Origin: Anodontia alba
Taxonomy: Eukaryota; Mollusca; Bivalvia; Lucinida; Lucinidae
Direction of reading: 5' to 3'
Assembly: GCA_964016985.1 (NCBI GenBank)
Contig: OZ024828.1
Span: 33,743,136-33,807,135 of the forward strand
DNA length: 64,000 nt
Shown here: piece by piece, positions 40,905-51,771 of the stretch
Position numbering within the stretch: position 1 is the stretch's first letter
Layout of the letters: each line of letters starts with the position of its first letter
Notes under the pieces: model-generated
What the model was told of the DNA's origin: nothing
Databases searched by the model: none
Seen by the model: only the letters and a program-made list of their open reading frames with translations
Program-made: the position numbers and the translations under genes

Positions 40905-42345
40905 TTTAGAGTTTTCAAGACCAAAAGGTTCGGGGGGATATAGCGATTGCCCTGGCGTCCGTCTCTCCAACTGTCTGTCTGTCTGTCCGTCTGTAGACGA
41001 AACCTTGTGCGGCCCATAACTCATATACACTTTGAGCTATGTTCATAAAACTGTGTCAGGTTGTAGAGGGCATTGGGTAGGAGTGTCGCGTGCAAGAATG
41101 ACAACTCTAATTGACTTGGTTCAGGAGTTATCGCCCGTAGTTTCCCAAAAATTAAAATTTTGTGCGGACCATAACTCTGAAACCCTTTAAGATATTTTCA
41201 TGATACTTTCCCAATATGTAGAGGACATTGAGTAGGCGTGTCGCATACAAGAAAGACAACTCTGGCTGACTCTGTTTTGGAGTTACCTCGCATAGTTGTT
41301 AAATCTTGTGTGGCCCATAACTCTAAAACCCTTTTAAGGTAATTTCATGATACTTCACCATTAGGTAGAGGACATAGAGAGGCGTGTCGCGTACAAGAAA
41401 GACAAAACTCTAACTGACTGCGTTCTTGAGTTATCTCCCATAGTTATAAAATCTTGTGCAGGCCATAACTCAATACCCCTTTGAGATATTTTCATGATAA
41501 TTTATCAAGTTGTAGAGGACATTGAGTAGGTGTGTCACATGCAAGAATGACAGCTCTAGCTGACTCTGGTAGTTATCTCCCATAGTTGTTAACTCTTGTG
41601 TGGCCCATAACTCTAAAACCCTAAAAGTTATTTTCATGATACTTCACCAATAGGTAGAGGACATTGAGTAGGGGTGTCGCGTACAAGAATGACAACTCTG
41701 ACTGCATTCTGGAGTTATCTCCCATAGTTATGAAATCTTGTGCAGGCCATAACTCAATAACACTTTAAGATATTATCATGATACTTGATCAAGTTGTAGA
41801 GGACATTGAGTAGGTGTGTCACATACAAGAACAACAACTCTAACTAGACTCAATTCTGGAGTTATCTCCCATAGTTGTTAAATCTTGTGCAGGCCATAAC
41901 TCTTAAACCCTTTGAGATATGTTTATGATACTTCATCAAGTTGTAGAGGACATTGAGTAGGCATGTCATGTACACAAAAGACAAGTCTGACTCCATTTTT
42001 GAGTTTCTCCCATAGTTGTTAAATTTGCTGACGGTCATAACTTCTCTACCAGTTGAGATTTTTTGTTGATAATTAATAGGGATGCTTAGAACATTAAGAA
42101 GGAGAGTTGCATTTAAAAATTGTAACTATGGGTTACTCGTTACTCCATTTATTTACAGTTATCTCCCCTGGTGGTAAAATCTTGTGCAGGACATAACTCT
42201 TTAACCACTGGAGACATTTTAATGATAGTTAGTAGAGATGCAAAGAACATAAACTAGGTGTGTCATAATATGTAAGGACAACTCTGACCTATGGAGTGTT
42301 GGGAGTTATCTCCCTTACTTATACTGCGGATGCAGATTTATCAGC
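40905..42345 (+). repeat. Tandem array V, nine units of ~146 bp
   Basis: Begins with GTCTGTCTGTCTGTCCGTCT. CTTGTGCGGCCCATAACTCT (or variant) starts units at about 41004, 41158, 41305, 41453, 41595, 41739, 41884, 42029 and 42181. Each carries TTGTAGAGGACATTGAGTAG and GAGTTATCTCCCATAGTTGT. Confidence 0.92.
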
Positions 42346-42800
42346 AATGCATGCAGCAGGCTTTATTTTTCTCATTATTTTTGGATTCTTTGTTGAAAAT
42401 CACTTACTAGTGAACACAAAATTGAGTTTCTCAGACTAAAGGTTGAAGAGTTACAGGCCTTGCAGGCAAAGGGCCTTATACTTCTCATTATTTTTTAATT
42501 CTTTGTTGAAAATCACTTACTAACAAACACAAAATCCAGTTTCTACGACTTACAGTTTGAGAGTTATAATATTTGCAGGCAACAGGCAATATTTTTCTCA
42601 TTATTTTCGGATTCTTTGTTGAAAATCACTTACTAGCAAACAAAAAATCCAGTTTCCATGACTTACGGTTTAAGTGTTATAATCATTGCAGGCAACGGGC
42701 CTTATTTTTCTCATTATTTTCAGTTTCTTTGTTGAAAAACACAAAATCCAATTTCCACAACTTATAGTTTTAGAGTTCTATGTCTGATTCACAGTTGTGG
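42346..42800 (+). repeat. Tandem array W, four units of ~113 bp
   Basis: CTCATTATTTTCGGATTCTT with GTTGAAAATCACTTACTAGC at about 42371, 42483, 42597 and 42710. Follows V directly and may be part of the same composite element. Confidence 0.88.
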
Positions 42801-42839
42801 AGTTATCACCCACTGCAGGGTTAAACGAGTGTATCCCTT

Positions 42840-43185
42840 GATAAAATTATATCTCTGATGCCCTAGATTGAAAAAAGATGGCCATTTACAGTGCAGTCGG
42901 GGGATCTGCCATCTCTTCTGATGGCTATTTTTCAAGTCACTCGATGATTTTGGCTTATGTTTGGTATGATGATAGCAATAGGTCCAAAGTTTTATTTAGC
43001 AGTATACTTATGACCTTAATGTCAAGGTCACAGACTTAAAAATTTTTATGCTAAAGTTTTAGGTTAAAGTTTTAAACAGCTCATACTTTCCATACCATTC
43101 AATGGATTTGGATTATATTTTGGTATGATGATAGATTTAAGTCCAAAGTTTTACTCAGCATGCTTATGACCTTAAGGTGTATCCT
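42840..43185 (+). repeat. Array L, two units
   Basis: GGTATGATGATAG, GGTCCAAAGTTTTA and CTTATGACCTTAA occur twice (about 42965 and 43123). Same words as the long L array at 54087-57206. Confidence 0.65.
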
Positions 43186-43432
43186 CACCCCTCCTCTCCC
43201 TTGTTTTAAAAGTTATTATGTAACTCTGCAGAGATTTATAGTTGATGATCCCAACTCATGATGGAACAGTTAGAGATTTTTGATGCACTTGTGAGCTTAT
43301 CCACCATGCCTTAATGATGTTGGGTTGGACTTCCTTGTCGACATGAAATCAGAAGAAATACTCCTACTTTTTTGTGGGAGGCAACTCTGTCAAAAGTGTT
43401 TTGTCTCCCTTCTGAAAAGAGGTCTACTCTAA

Positions 43433-43654
43433 CCCATTTTAGGCTGAAAAGACTCCCCCACACTGTTTATTGGAATAGTCCAATTTCAGTTTTAGGTAGG
43501 TACAGCTAAAAGGTTTAGATATTCCAAGAGAAGAATGGCTAAACTATTTTCAGGCAATGGAGATCTTGATCAGATGTTGCATTTTGCAGCGTCTGATCTG
43601 GGTCTTCACTGCTTGCCAGTTACCCTTTTTGGGAGTCTCCAGACTGCAGTGGGC
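43433..43654. repeat. TTAA-type MITE family G, reverse, inserted in N
   Basis: TAACCCATTTTAGGCTGAAA to GACTGCAGTGGGCTAA. Core GATGTTGCATTTTGCAGC. It splits GGTCTACTCT from AAAGGAAAGAATTTGCT of a family N hairpin. Confidence 0.6.
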
Positions 43655-43960
43655 TAAAAGGAAAGAATTTGCTTCCAAAGAGTAAACTCCCTTCTGAAAA
43701 GAATTCTTCTCTAATAGGGAAAAGAAAAAATTGCAAGCAGGCTGTCAAACTTGCCAAACTTGTTTGCTCCCCTTCTTTAAAGTGGTTAGCCTTGCCCAAG
43801 GCTTTGAAATAGATATTAAGAAATTAGCAACAGTCCAATAGAGAAGCCATCAAGAAGAAATGATTTTATATGAAAGAAGATTTTGTCAGTGTGACATTGC
43901 TTATAAAAATATAATATTTCTAAGCCTTATGTAAGGCAAAAAAAATTTAATTTAGGGGTC
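43655..43960. other. N remnant, otherwise nothing recognised
   Basis: Only the N arm at the start is identified; the rest is AT-rich. Confidence 0.3.
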
Positions 43961-44027
43961 TACTCCAAAAGGAAAGAATTTTTGCTCCCCTCGGGAGCAA
44001 ATTCTTTCCTTTTAAGTAGACCCCTAA
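43961..44027. repeat. Short hairpin repeat family N
   Basis: GGGTCTACTCCAAAAGGAAA and GAATTTTTGCTCCC, then the inverted arm ending AAGTAGACCC. Confidence 0.8.
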
Positions 44028-44453
44028 AATTTAAAACAAACTCCTTTTCAATGTTGACCTCACTGAGGCGATTCTAACAAATATCCAAAACATCTTCTAT
44101 GAGAAAACAAGAATAAAACAAGGTCTTTCTTACAGATCATTCTGTTTATATAGGATTCTTTACAACTGCAAATTCATTTTAATGGCAACATCTTTGGAAA
44201 CAAATGCTGTTGTCGTAATGAGGGTTCACTGTATATGATTTATACCTTATTCTTTGTACTAATTACTCCTGACTGTTAGTTCTTGTATTAAGTATGAGAG
44301 CTATACTTTTAGCAGGAGGTGCATTTGATGTGTGCAGTTTATAATTTGCTTCTTGTACTTTAGCCATCCTGTCTTGTGTAGCAGATAGTACAGTGGCTTA
44401 ACATGACCTTCTGCTGAGGGTCACCTCTCAGTATCAGCCGCCTTCTTTTACTT
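44028..44453. other. No gene or recognised repeat
   Basis: A GAGGCGATTCTAACAAATAT fragment near 44065 recalls H; nothing else. Confidence 0.3.
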
Positions 44454-44730
44454 TTAACCCATTGTAGTGGGGAGACCTATGAAAGGGTAATTGGCTTTTA
44501 CTTTTAACCCATTGTAGTGGGGAGACCTGTGAAAGGGTAATTGGCAAACAGTGCAGGCCCAGATCAGATGCTGCAGAATGCGGCATCTGATCAGGCTGTC
44601 CACTGTTTGCAAATAGTTTAGCCATTTTTCTCTAGGAATATGTAAATCTCATAGCTCACATACCTAAAATTGAAATTGGACTCTTCCAATATATAGTGTG
44701 GGAGAGTCTATTCAGTCTACAATGGGTTAA
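44454..44730. repeat. TTAA MITE family G, with a duplicated left end
   Basis: TTAACCCATTGTAGTGGGGA to GTCTACAATGGGTTAA. The first 50 bp (44445-44494) is repeated at 44495-44544. Core hairpin GATGCTGCAGAATGCGGCAT. Confidence 0.8.
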
Positions 44731-44939
44731 CAGCCACTTTTTCTGACTCCCCAAAGTTCTGTTTTACTATATACATGTATTCAACCTCTGTACAGCAGCC
44801 ATCTCCATACAACTGTTGATTTTATACTTTTCCAAGTATGTCTAGTTTAGAGAAGTTGTTTAACAGAAATCCAAGCTGACACACAATCAGGCCAAGCTGG
44901 ATCCCACTGGATCAGGGTAAAACTATTGTAGTGTTACAT
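44731..44939. other. No gene or recognised repeat
   Basis: Short unassigned spacer. Confidence 0.25.
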
Positions 44940-45237
44940 GGCTAAAGCTGTCAGTTGGTGTATGTGCATCTGACTGGTGATCAGCAGGTAGCAGGTTTGA
45001 TCCCCGCCGGGTCCAGCAAAATTCTTTCTTTGAGATTGGTCATGAAATGTTCTCTCCCTTCTACTGATTCAAGAAGGACAGTTGTAAGTTTCTGGCAAAA
45101 GAATGTGCTCAAATACTGGTTAACCACTTAGAGGACTATGTCTGCCCAGTAAAAGGTTAGGTAAACTGACTGACTCAACATGACCTTAATAGTGTTGACT
45201 GGGCCATAAAACTCCAACTCAAACCTTAAAATAAAAT
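44940..45237 (+). mobile_element. tRNA-headed SINE, near full length
   Basis: Head with CAGTTGGTGTATGTGCATCT and a B box (GGTTTGATCCCC); core CTACTGATTCAAGAAGGACA; GGTTAACCACTTAGAGGACT; TTGACTGGGCCATAAAACTC; tail CCTTAAAATAAAATG. Confidence 0.8.
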
Positions 45238-45607
45238 GTCATTATGGGAAGATATACAGCATTTTTCATGGGCTTTCAGAATATCATATCCTATAGGGGT
45301 GGGGGAATTAATCTGTTGGCAGGTCAAGGTATGTCATAATTATTTATCACTACCTGCTTTCAGAACAAACTATTTCAATGCACTCTTCCTGTCTCATCTA
45401 ACCACTTGTTTACCTTATCTTTATTTAGAATTCCTGTTTAATTTGACTGAAATTTGAGTTTAGTGCTTCACCAAGTTAATATCTTTGTTCCCACCTTCCC
45501 GATTATATAATTAATCTAATAGAAAAATATGAGAAAAAAAAAATGAGCAGTCTCTTGCAAAAAGGGAAAGTTTGTTGGTATGCAAACAAAGAAGTCTGGA
45601 TGATCTT
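45238..45607. other. No gene or recognised repeat
   Basis: A 73-aa plus-strand frame (45236-45457) has no recognised signature. Confidence 0.3.
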
Positions 45608-46043
45608 ACTGCTTAGCACGCCGGGTAAAAATTTCAGCAGACAGCATTTTTTAACTTTTTATCTGGTAAACAGTTTTGACTTTTCATGCAAATTGTCTCC
45701 TTAATCCTTAAAATGCCATGAAAACCTGTGTCTGAAAATGTCCTCTGTTTATGTCATTAGCTGAATATTCTTGCATATTTTTCAAACCTATTTTTGCATA
45801 TAGGCAAACAGTGTGGACCCAGATCAGACTGCTGCTTGAGGAGCAGTCTGATCTGGGCCCACACTGTTTGCAAAAGCAACTTTTAAAATCACAAGCAGAT
45901 GACAAAGCAGACGACAATTGTTGTGATTGGCAGTTTAAGGGTTAAAAGACAATTTGCATGAAATGTCGAGGCCTATTTTCTAGAAAAAATAAGCAAACTA
46001 TCATCCCTTTGTCGTCTGCTGAATTTGCCAAGAGAGTGGTACA
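45608..46043. repeat. Family D MITE carrying an A2 in its hairpin loop
   Basis: Left half GCTTAGCACGCCGGGTAAAA to CATGCAAATTGTCTCC, right half AAGACAATTTGCATGAAATG to GCCAAGAGAGTGG. Removing A2 and one TTAA leaves the normal D hairpin with a TTAA tip. Confidence 0.85.
45701..45945. repeat. TTAA MITE family A2, complete
   Basis: TTAA at 45701-45704 and 45942-45945. CCTTAAAATGCC and GGCAGTTTAAGG ends. Core GCAAACAGTGTGGACCCAG, with perfect tip GACTGCTGCTTGAGGAGCAG. Confidence 0.88.
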
Positions 46044-46046
46044 CCA

Positions 46047-46253
46047 TATTTATTCTAATATAAGCCCTGGGGGCATTGCTATTTATTACTACTAAAATGA
46101 AATTCTTTAAAAAAGAATTGGCCAAAAATACGATATTTTCATGGTTTAAAGCCAATTTTCATTGGGTTTGGTTCACATTACAATGTTTTTCTCCTCTAAA
46201 AGTGGGAGAATGTGTTTATTAGAGTAGGGGCTTCTATTAGAATAAATATGGTA
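46047..46253. repeat. Palindromic MITE X
   Basis: ACCATATTTATTCTAATATA at left, inverse ACCATATTTATTCTAATAGA at right, inner GAAATTC/CAATTTTC arms partly paired. About 207 bp. Confidence 0.7.
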
Positions 46254-46399
46254 GGTTAAATTCTAACATCTACTTGTGAAGTCTGCAAATATGCTAAATG
46301 TTCTGGACATCCACTGTTCAAACATACATTTAGGGGAATGGATACAGATTCAAAAGAATTAACTCTGATTTAGAAATATTTTTCTCCCTTCTCATTGGT

Positions 46400-46470
46400 T
46401 GCTGTTCTTAAAGGAAAAAATTTGCAGGGAGCAAATTCTTTTCTTAAAAGTAGCACCCATTTTGAAATTT
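46400..46470. repeat. Short hairpin repeat family N
   Basis: TTCTTAAAGGAAAAAATTTG with inverse CAAATTCTTTTCTTAAAAGT. Tip shortened. Confidence 0.6.
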
Positions 46471-46926
46471 TTCCAATACTAGTGAGACAACTTTCTGTCT
46501 GCAAAAATTATCTCCCTTTTCAAAATGTTGGCAAAACTTCAAGGTGTATCCACTCACCTTAAGGGTACAGGGAACTAATTATTTTTGACCATAGAGCTCC
46601 ATACTAATTCCTTTCATTTTGTTGGTTAAGAATTCCTTTCAGGGCATGGCTGGGTTTCCAAACTTTGTTTTAATTTAAAGTCCACGATTAGCACAGCAAA
46701 ATAAATAAGGAAAAACACCACCAACATCAGCACTTTCTGGGACATTTTGGAGGCTGAATGTAGCAACCTCTGAATTGGCAAATATCAAAATTTGAAATTT
46801 TGAAATTTCTCAACTTTTTCTGGCTCCAGCAAACACAAACAAACATTTATTTCTTCAAAACAATCATGAAATTACACAGAAGCAAATTTTTCTTCAAATT
46901 GATATAATAAGTTTCAGTTCATCTTT
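46471..46926. other. No gene or recognised repeat
   Basis: AT-rich, no credible coding frame. Confidence 0.3.
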
Positions 46927-47207
46927 ATTATTAACCAAGGGGGTGGTTGGGTGAGGCAAAGGTGTCGTGTATCTTTCATCACTAGGGCATTCAACTGAGA
47001 TTGGCCTACAGTTGGGCAAGGCCTGCTATCATTGCGCAGATAAGGGTAGAGGGGGAATGTTTTTATTTCTTCTATTTCTTCACTTTCATTTATTTTCCTC
47101 TTTCTTATCTGTTCCTATCTTTCATCTCCTCAACAATCTCTTCTATCTCTCTACAATCTCTTCTATTGCTTGACGTGTCATTTAAACCCAACACAATATT
47201 ATTAACC
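46927..47207 (+). mobile_element. SINE-like element M
   Basis: GGTGGTTGGGTGAGGCAAAG, AACTGAGATTGGCCTACAGT, a long CTTCTATTTC-type pyrimidine stretch, and GACGTGTCATTTAAACCCAA. Inverted match to 11658-11947. No duplication identified here. Confidence 0.65.
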
Positions 47208-47822
47208 AATTACAGGCCACCAAATATAAAATAACTACCCTGGGCTTCACTGCCCTTATTTGCAACAATCAGCACTCCTGACACAATTTGTACCCTGTAC
47301 CCTAAAGCACTCTTCTACCTGATGAGCTTCTTTAATATTAATAATCATCTTTTCCCACCAAGGCTGCTTGATGAGCTTATATTTTGTAATACTAATGCTT
47401 TGTTGGAATCTGGGTGAATTAGAAAACCATTTGATTCCAAACAAAATAGTCTGGCTTGAACATGAAACTGTTATCAGTTGTCAGGAATGAGGTGCACCTA
47501 ATTTGATTTTTAAATCAGCTTCAGGATGCATTCTTCTATCTATCCAAAGGAGGTAATTAAATTGATTAGTTCTCCATGTGTTTTTACAAGTTTGCAATAC
47601 CTGTTAGCTTATGCTATCGTAATAATGTGTTTTTGCATCTTGGTAATACATTTCTGCTTTGGTAATCACACCCGCCAAGCCTTGGGGAGAACTGTCACTG
47701 TTTCATAATATGAACAGTGATGCTGTATGTCAACCTTTATGTCTGCCTTAAGGTCAAGGTCATTGCTGTAAGTCCAATCAATTATGAAATCTTGCATACA
47801 CTGATTAGTATTATGGGTCTAT
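47208..47822. other. No gene or recognised repeat
   Basis: Two short open frames (47256-47444 minus, 47526-47708 plus) have no recognised signature. Confidence 0.3.
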
Positions 47823-48217
47823 TGTTTACAATCTAGCCATTATTTTTAGTATACCAATGCCAAAAATTTCCTTCAGGTAGTTGTCCACATGATTATCATT
47901 GACCAATGTAATCAAACTGCGCATTAGAGGAAGTCCAGCTAACAGTTACTTATAGTCACGCTATTCTTGTCGCTGTGATGTCAGAGTACTGTTGATAGAG
48001 GGTTATCTGTAAAACCCCGACTGGGACATTTGGGACATTGGCAGACGGTGCACACCCAGATCAGACATCACAGAATGCTGCATCTGATCAGGGTCTCCAC
48101 TGTTTGCTTAGATTATAGGAACTTAAGGGTTAAATGAAACAGTCTTAAATCCTCATTCAGAACCATTTTCCCAGCCTACACTCAGAGACAATCTACCAAC
48201 CAGTGCTGTCAGTGCTG
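47823..48217 (-). repeat. Family K repeat, inverted
   Basis: TTGTTTACAATCTAGCCATT to GTGCTGTCAGTGCTGGA. Core ACATCACAGAATGCTGCATC. Confidence 0.75.
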
Positions 48218-48470
48218 GAATTGTTTTGCTGTTGCAATTCCAATGACTACCATAATGTATGTTTTTGTGGAGAAATAAGAAAAATACCTATCCAGATACA
48301 TAGCTCTTGATAAGATGCTTTTTTCAAGCCAAAAGTATTGATATTTTTTCTTATTTCTCCATGAAAACATTATGTTATGGGTACATTAAAAGTGCCTCAT
48401 CAAGGCACTTCTAATGAGTACCCACAACATATTTTTGTGGAGAAATTCAAAAAAATATTTACCGGATACC
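48218..48470. repeat. H half followed by a complete family H MITE
   Basis: 48218-48290 holds the right half of an H (GTATGTTTTTGTGGAGAAAT). Then ACATAGCTCTTGATAAGATG at 48297, hairpin AAAGTGCCTCATCAAGGCAC, to TTACCGGATACC. Confidence 0.75.
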
Positions 48471-48644
48471 CACTTTTATCTAGACTTGCTTCAAAAGTTG
48501 TAGTGATGCATAGCAGAGATCCTTGCTTTTGTAAGTCAATGCATTATTAAACCTGAAATTATCATCATCATCACCATCAACAACTTTGAGAAATGGAAAA
48601 GTAGTAGTTTTAAATTTCCCATAGTAATCCTCAGCTTTTCACCT

Positions 48645-48838
48645 CCAGTTTTCTGAAATGGTGTTCCGTCTTTGACTTTGGACACATCTATTGTTGCCAA
48701 TAGGCGTGTCACTCAAAAAACTAAAACTGAATGGCAAATAGTGCAGGTCCTGATGAGACGGCTCATTATGAGCTGTCTGATCTGCATCTACACTGCTTGC
48801 AAAGGTATCTTGTTTGGTTTGCAGGGATGAAAGGATTA
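48645..48838. repeat. Family F MITE
   Basis: TTTTCTGAAATGGTGTTCCG, GGACACATCTATTGTTGCC, core GATGAGACGGCTCATTATGA, end GCAGGGATGAAAGGATTA. Confidence 0.65.
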
Positions 48839-48949
48839 TTGTTTGATGGTGAAATTCCTTGGCAGAAAGAAAATAGGAATAATTACCAAACAATAATTAT
48901 GTTAAGGTTCTGATTATATAACTGTAAATTCTTGGCAGGGTTGGTGCAA

Positions 48950-49205
48950 ATCATATTTTCAGACTGAAGGGCTTGTATGACATATTATGCACAATGCACG
49001 AAAATGGCCCTTTTGCAATTTGCGGACAATGCAGGCCCTGATCAGCTGCGCATTTGCGCAGCTGATCAGGGCCTGCATTGTCCGCATACAGAATCAATGG
49101 ATACTGTAGTATATGTTGAGGAAGAGAGAATGTCCAGATTAGACTGCACGGATGTGCACGCTCATCTGGACCTTCCCTGTTCGTATATGGCATAAGAGCC
49201 TCTTT
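48950..49205. repeat. Element with two strong hairpins
   Basis: First: 31-bp perfect arms at 49022-49052 and 49055-49085 (GCGGACAATGCAGGCCCTGA outward). Second: GTCCAGATTAGACTGCACGG with inverse ending ATCTGGAC at about 49130-49171. Related to Q and core families. Confidence 0.8.
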
Positions 49206-49367
49206 CCCACGTTGTGTATCATATAACTTTCAGTTTTTGTCACATTAATGTTGTACCTGCTTTAACAAGCAGGTGCAACATAAGCCTCCAGTTTTTCATC
49301 GGTACACCCACTCGGCTGTCAGTATTTACGTCATCCCAAGCATTCAGGTCCATTTCTGAATAACTGT

Positions 49368-49594
49368 TACCATATTTACCCAAAATATTGGGACACCTTA
49401 ACTCCTTAATACCTTATCATACTTGATCTAAAATTTGAACAAGTACAGTTTACTACTCAATGTTGTGTCTAAAAATTGCTGGATGAGTGGCAAACAGTGT
49501 AGACCCTGATGAGACACAACATTCTGCAGCATCTCATCTGGGTCTACACTGTTTGTGTAGGTCTATCTGTCCTAATACATATGGTAAATATGGT
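49368..49594 (+). repeat. Family C MITE, complete
   Basis: TTACCATATTTACCC to GGTAAATATGGTA. Includes TTGCTGGATGAGTGGCAAAC and a core with CATTCTGCAGCATCTCATCT. Best C copy for defining ends. Confidence 0.8.
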
Positions 49595-49670
49595 ACACAT
49601 TAAATCATATTCCCTGGCATTTGCGGACTCAAACAGTGTGATCTTGACCTGGCTTTCACAGCCTGATTTA

Positions 49671-49690
49671 CGCCGGGCTGGAGCCCGGCG
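49671..49690. repeat. GC-rich mini-hairpin
   Basis: CGCCGGGCTGGAGCCCGGCG: 8-bp stem of only G and C, four-base tip, in an otherwise AT-rich region. Confidence 0.8.
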
Positions 49691-49805
49691 AATCTGTTTG
49701 AGGTTGTTTTTGTAAAATGTGTATGCATTTGGAGAACATCGGTTTTCTTCCAGTTTTATGGGGTTCTTAGTGGGGTTATATGCAACTATTCACCCTCCAC
49801 TTTTT

Positions 49806-51771
49806 TAGCTCACCTGAGCTATGCTCAGGATGAGCTATTGTGATCACTTTTCGTCCGTCGTCTGTCCGTTAACATTTTCAAACGACTTCTCCTCTGAAGA
49901 CCCAGAGCCAATTTTGCTCAAATTTCATTTGGAGCCTCCTTAGGTTGGGGGAACGAAAAATTGCTAAAATGGTCGCGGTCCATTGACCAAGATGGCCGCC
50001 ATGCCCATATATGGTAAAAACCTTTAAAAATCTTCTTCTCCAGAACCGAGGATGCCTTGGGGCTGAATCTTTGCATAAGTCATCGGGGACGGGAGGTCTA
50101 CCAAAATTGCTAAAATAAAGGTCGTATATTGACATTTGACCTTTTTACGGCAAGGTCAAGTTTGCTTCCCTATGCATTTGTATGGAAAAAACCTTTAAAC
50201 ATCTTGTTCTCCAAAACTGAGGATGCCTTATGGCTGAACCTTTACATATATCATCGGAAACAGGAGGTCTACCAAAGTTGCTAAAATAATGGTCGTACAT
50301 TGACATTTGACCTTTTTATGGTAAGGTCAATTTTGGTTCCTTGTGCATTTGTATGGGAAAAATGTTCAGAATTTCAAACGACTTCTTCTCTGGAGTATCT
50401 GGGCCAAATTTGCTCAAATTTCATATTGAGCCTCCTTTTAGGTTGGGGGAATGAAAGATTGCTAAAATGATTGCGGTTCATTGACCAAGATGGCCGCCAT
50501 GCCCATATATGGTAAAAACCTTTAAAAATCTTCTTCTCCAGAACCGAGGATGCCTTAGGGCTGAATCTTGGCATAAGTCATCGGGGACAGGAGATCTACC
50601 AAAATTGCTAAAATAAATATCGTATATTGACATTTGACCTTTTTACGGCAAGGTCAAGTTTACTTCCCTATGCATTTGTATGGGAAAAACCTTTAAAAAT
50701 CTGTTCTCCAAAACCGAGGATGCCTTGTGGCTGAATCTTTACATATATCATCTGAAACTGGAGATCTACCAAATTTGCTAAAATAATGGTCGAACATTGA
50801 CATTTGACCTTTTTACGGTGAGGTCAGTTTTGCTTCCTAATGCATTTGTATGGGAAAAATATTCAGAATTTCAAACGACTTCTCCTCTGGAGGCTCTGGG
50901 CCAATTTTGCTCAAATTTCATATGGAGCCTCCGTAGGTTGGGGGAATGAAAGATTGCTAAAATAGCCACGGTTCATTGACCAAGATGGCAGCCATGCCCA
51001 TATATAGTAAAAACCTTTAAAAATTTTCTCCTCCAGAACCGAGGACGCCTTGGGGCTGAATCTTTGCTTAAGTCATCGGGGACTGGGGGTCTACCAAAGT
51101 TGCTAAGATAATGGTTGTACATTGACATTTGACCTTTTTGCGGCAAGGTCAAGTTTGCTTCCCTATGCATTTGTATGGGAAAAAACATTTAAAAATCTTA
51201 TTCTCCAAAACCGAGGATGCCTTATGGCTGAATCTTTGCATATACCATTGGGAACAGGCGATCTACCAAAGTTGCTAAAATAATTGTCATACATTGACAT
51301 TTGACCTTTTTACGGCGAGGTCAGTTTGCTTCTGTATGCATATATATGGGCCCTGTACATTTGTATGGAAAAAATGTTATAATTTCAAATGATTTTTCCT
51401 CTGAAGCCTCTAGGCCAGTGTTGCTCAAATTTCATGCAGAGCCTTCTTGGGCAGGAGAATGAAAGATTGCTAAAATGGGCATGGTCCATTGATCAAAATG
51501 GCTGCCATGCCCATATATGGTAAAAACCTTTGAAAATCTTCTTCTCCAGAACCAAATAAGCCCTGGGCCCTAATCTTTGCCCAAATTATGGGGGACAGGA
51601 GATCTCACAAAATTGCTAAAATGATGATTCTATGTTGAAATTTGCTTCCCCTTGCATTTGTATGGGCCATATACATTTATATTGCAAGTATCGAAGTGAC
51701 TTGCATATCTGCAGTGGTTATGTCACTCAGGTGAGCGAGTTGTGGCCCATGGGCCTCTTGTTTTTTATTAT
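49806..51771 (+). repeat. Long array-type repeat T, four ~500-bp units
   Basis: Starts GCTCACCTGAGCTATGCTCA, ends CAGGTGAGCGAGTTGTGGCC then CATGGGCCTCTTGTTTTTT. Units open with CAAACGACTTCTCCTCTG at about 49879, 50377, 50874 and 51386, then CAAGATGGCCGCCATGCCCA and CATTTGACCTTTTTACGG, with sub-repeats inside. Short minus-strand frames are repeated by-products. Confidence 0.9.

Noticed and set aside
49878..51188. Several similar 66-85-residue minus-strand frames
   Set aside because: They are the same stretch of successive T3 units, not a gene family.
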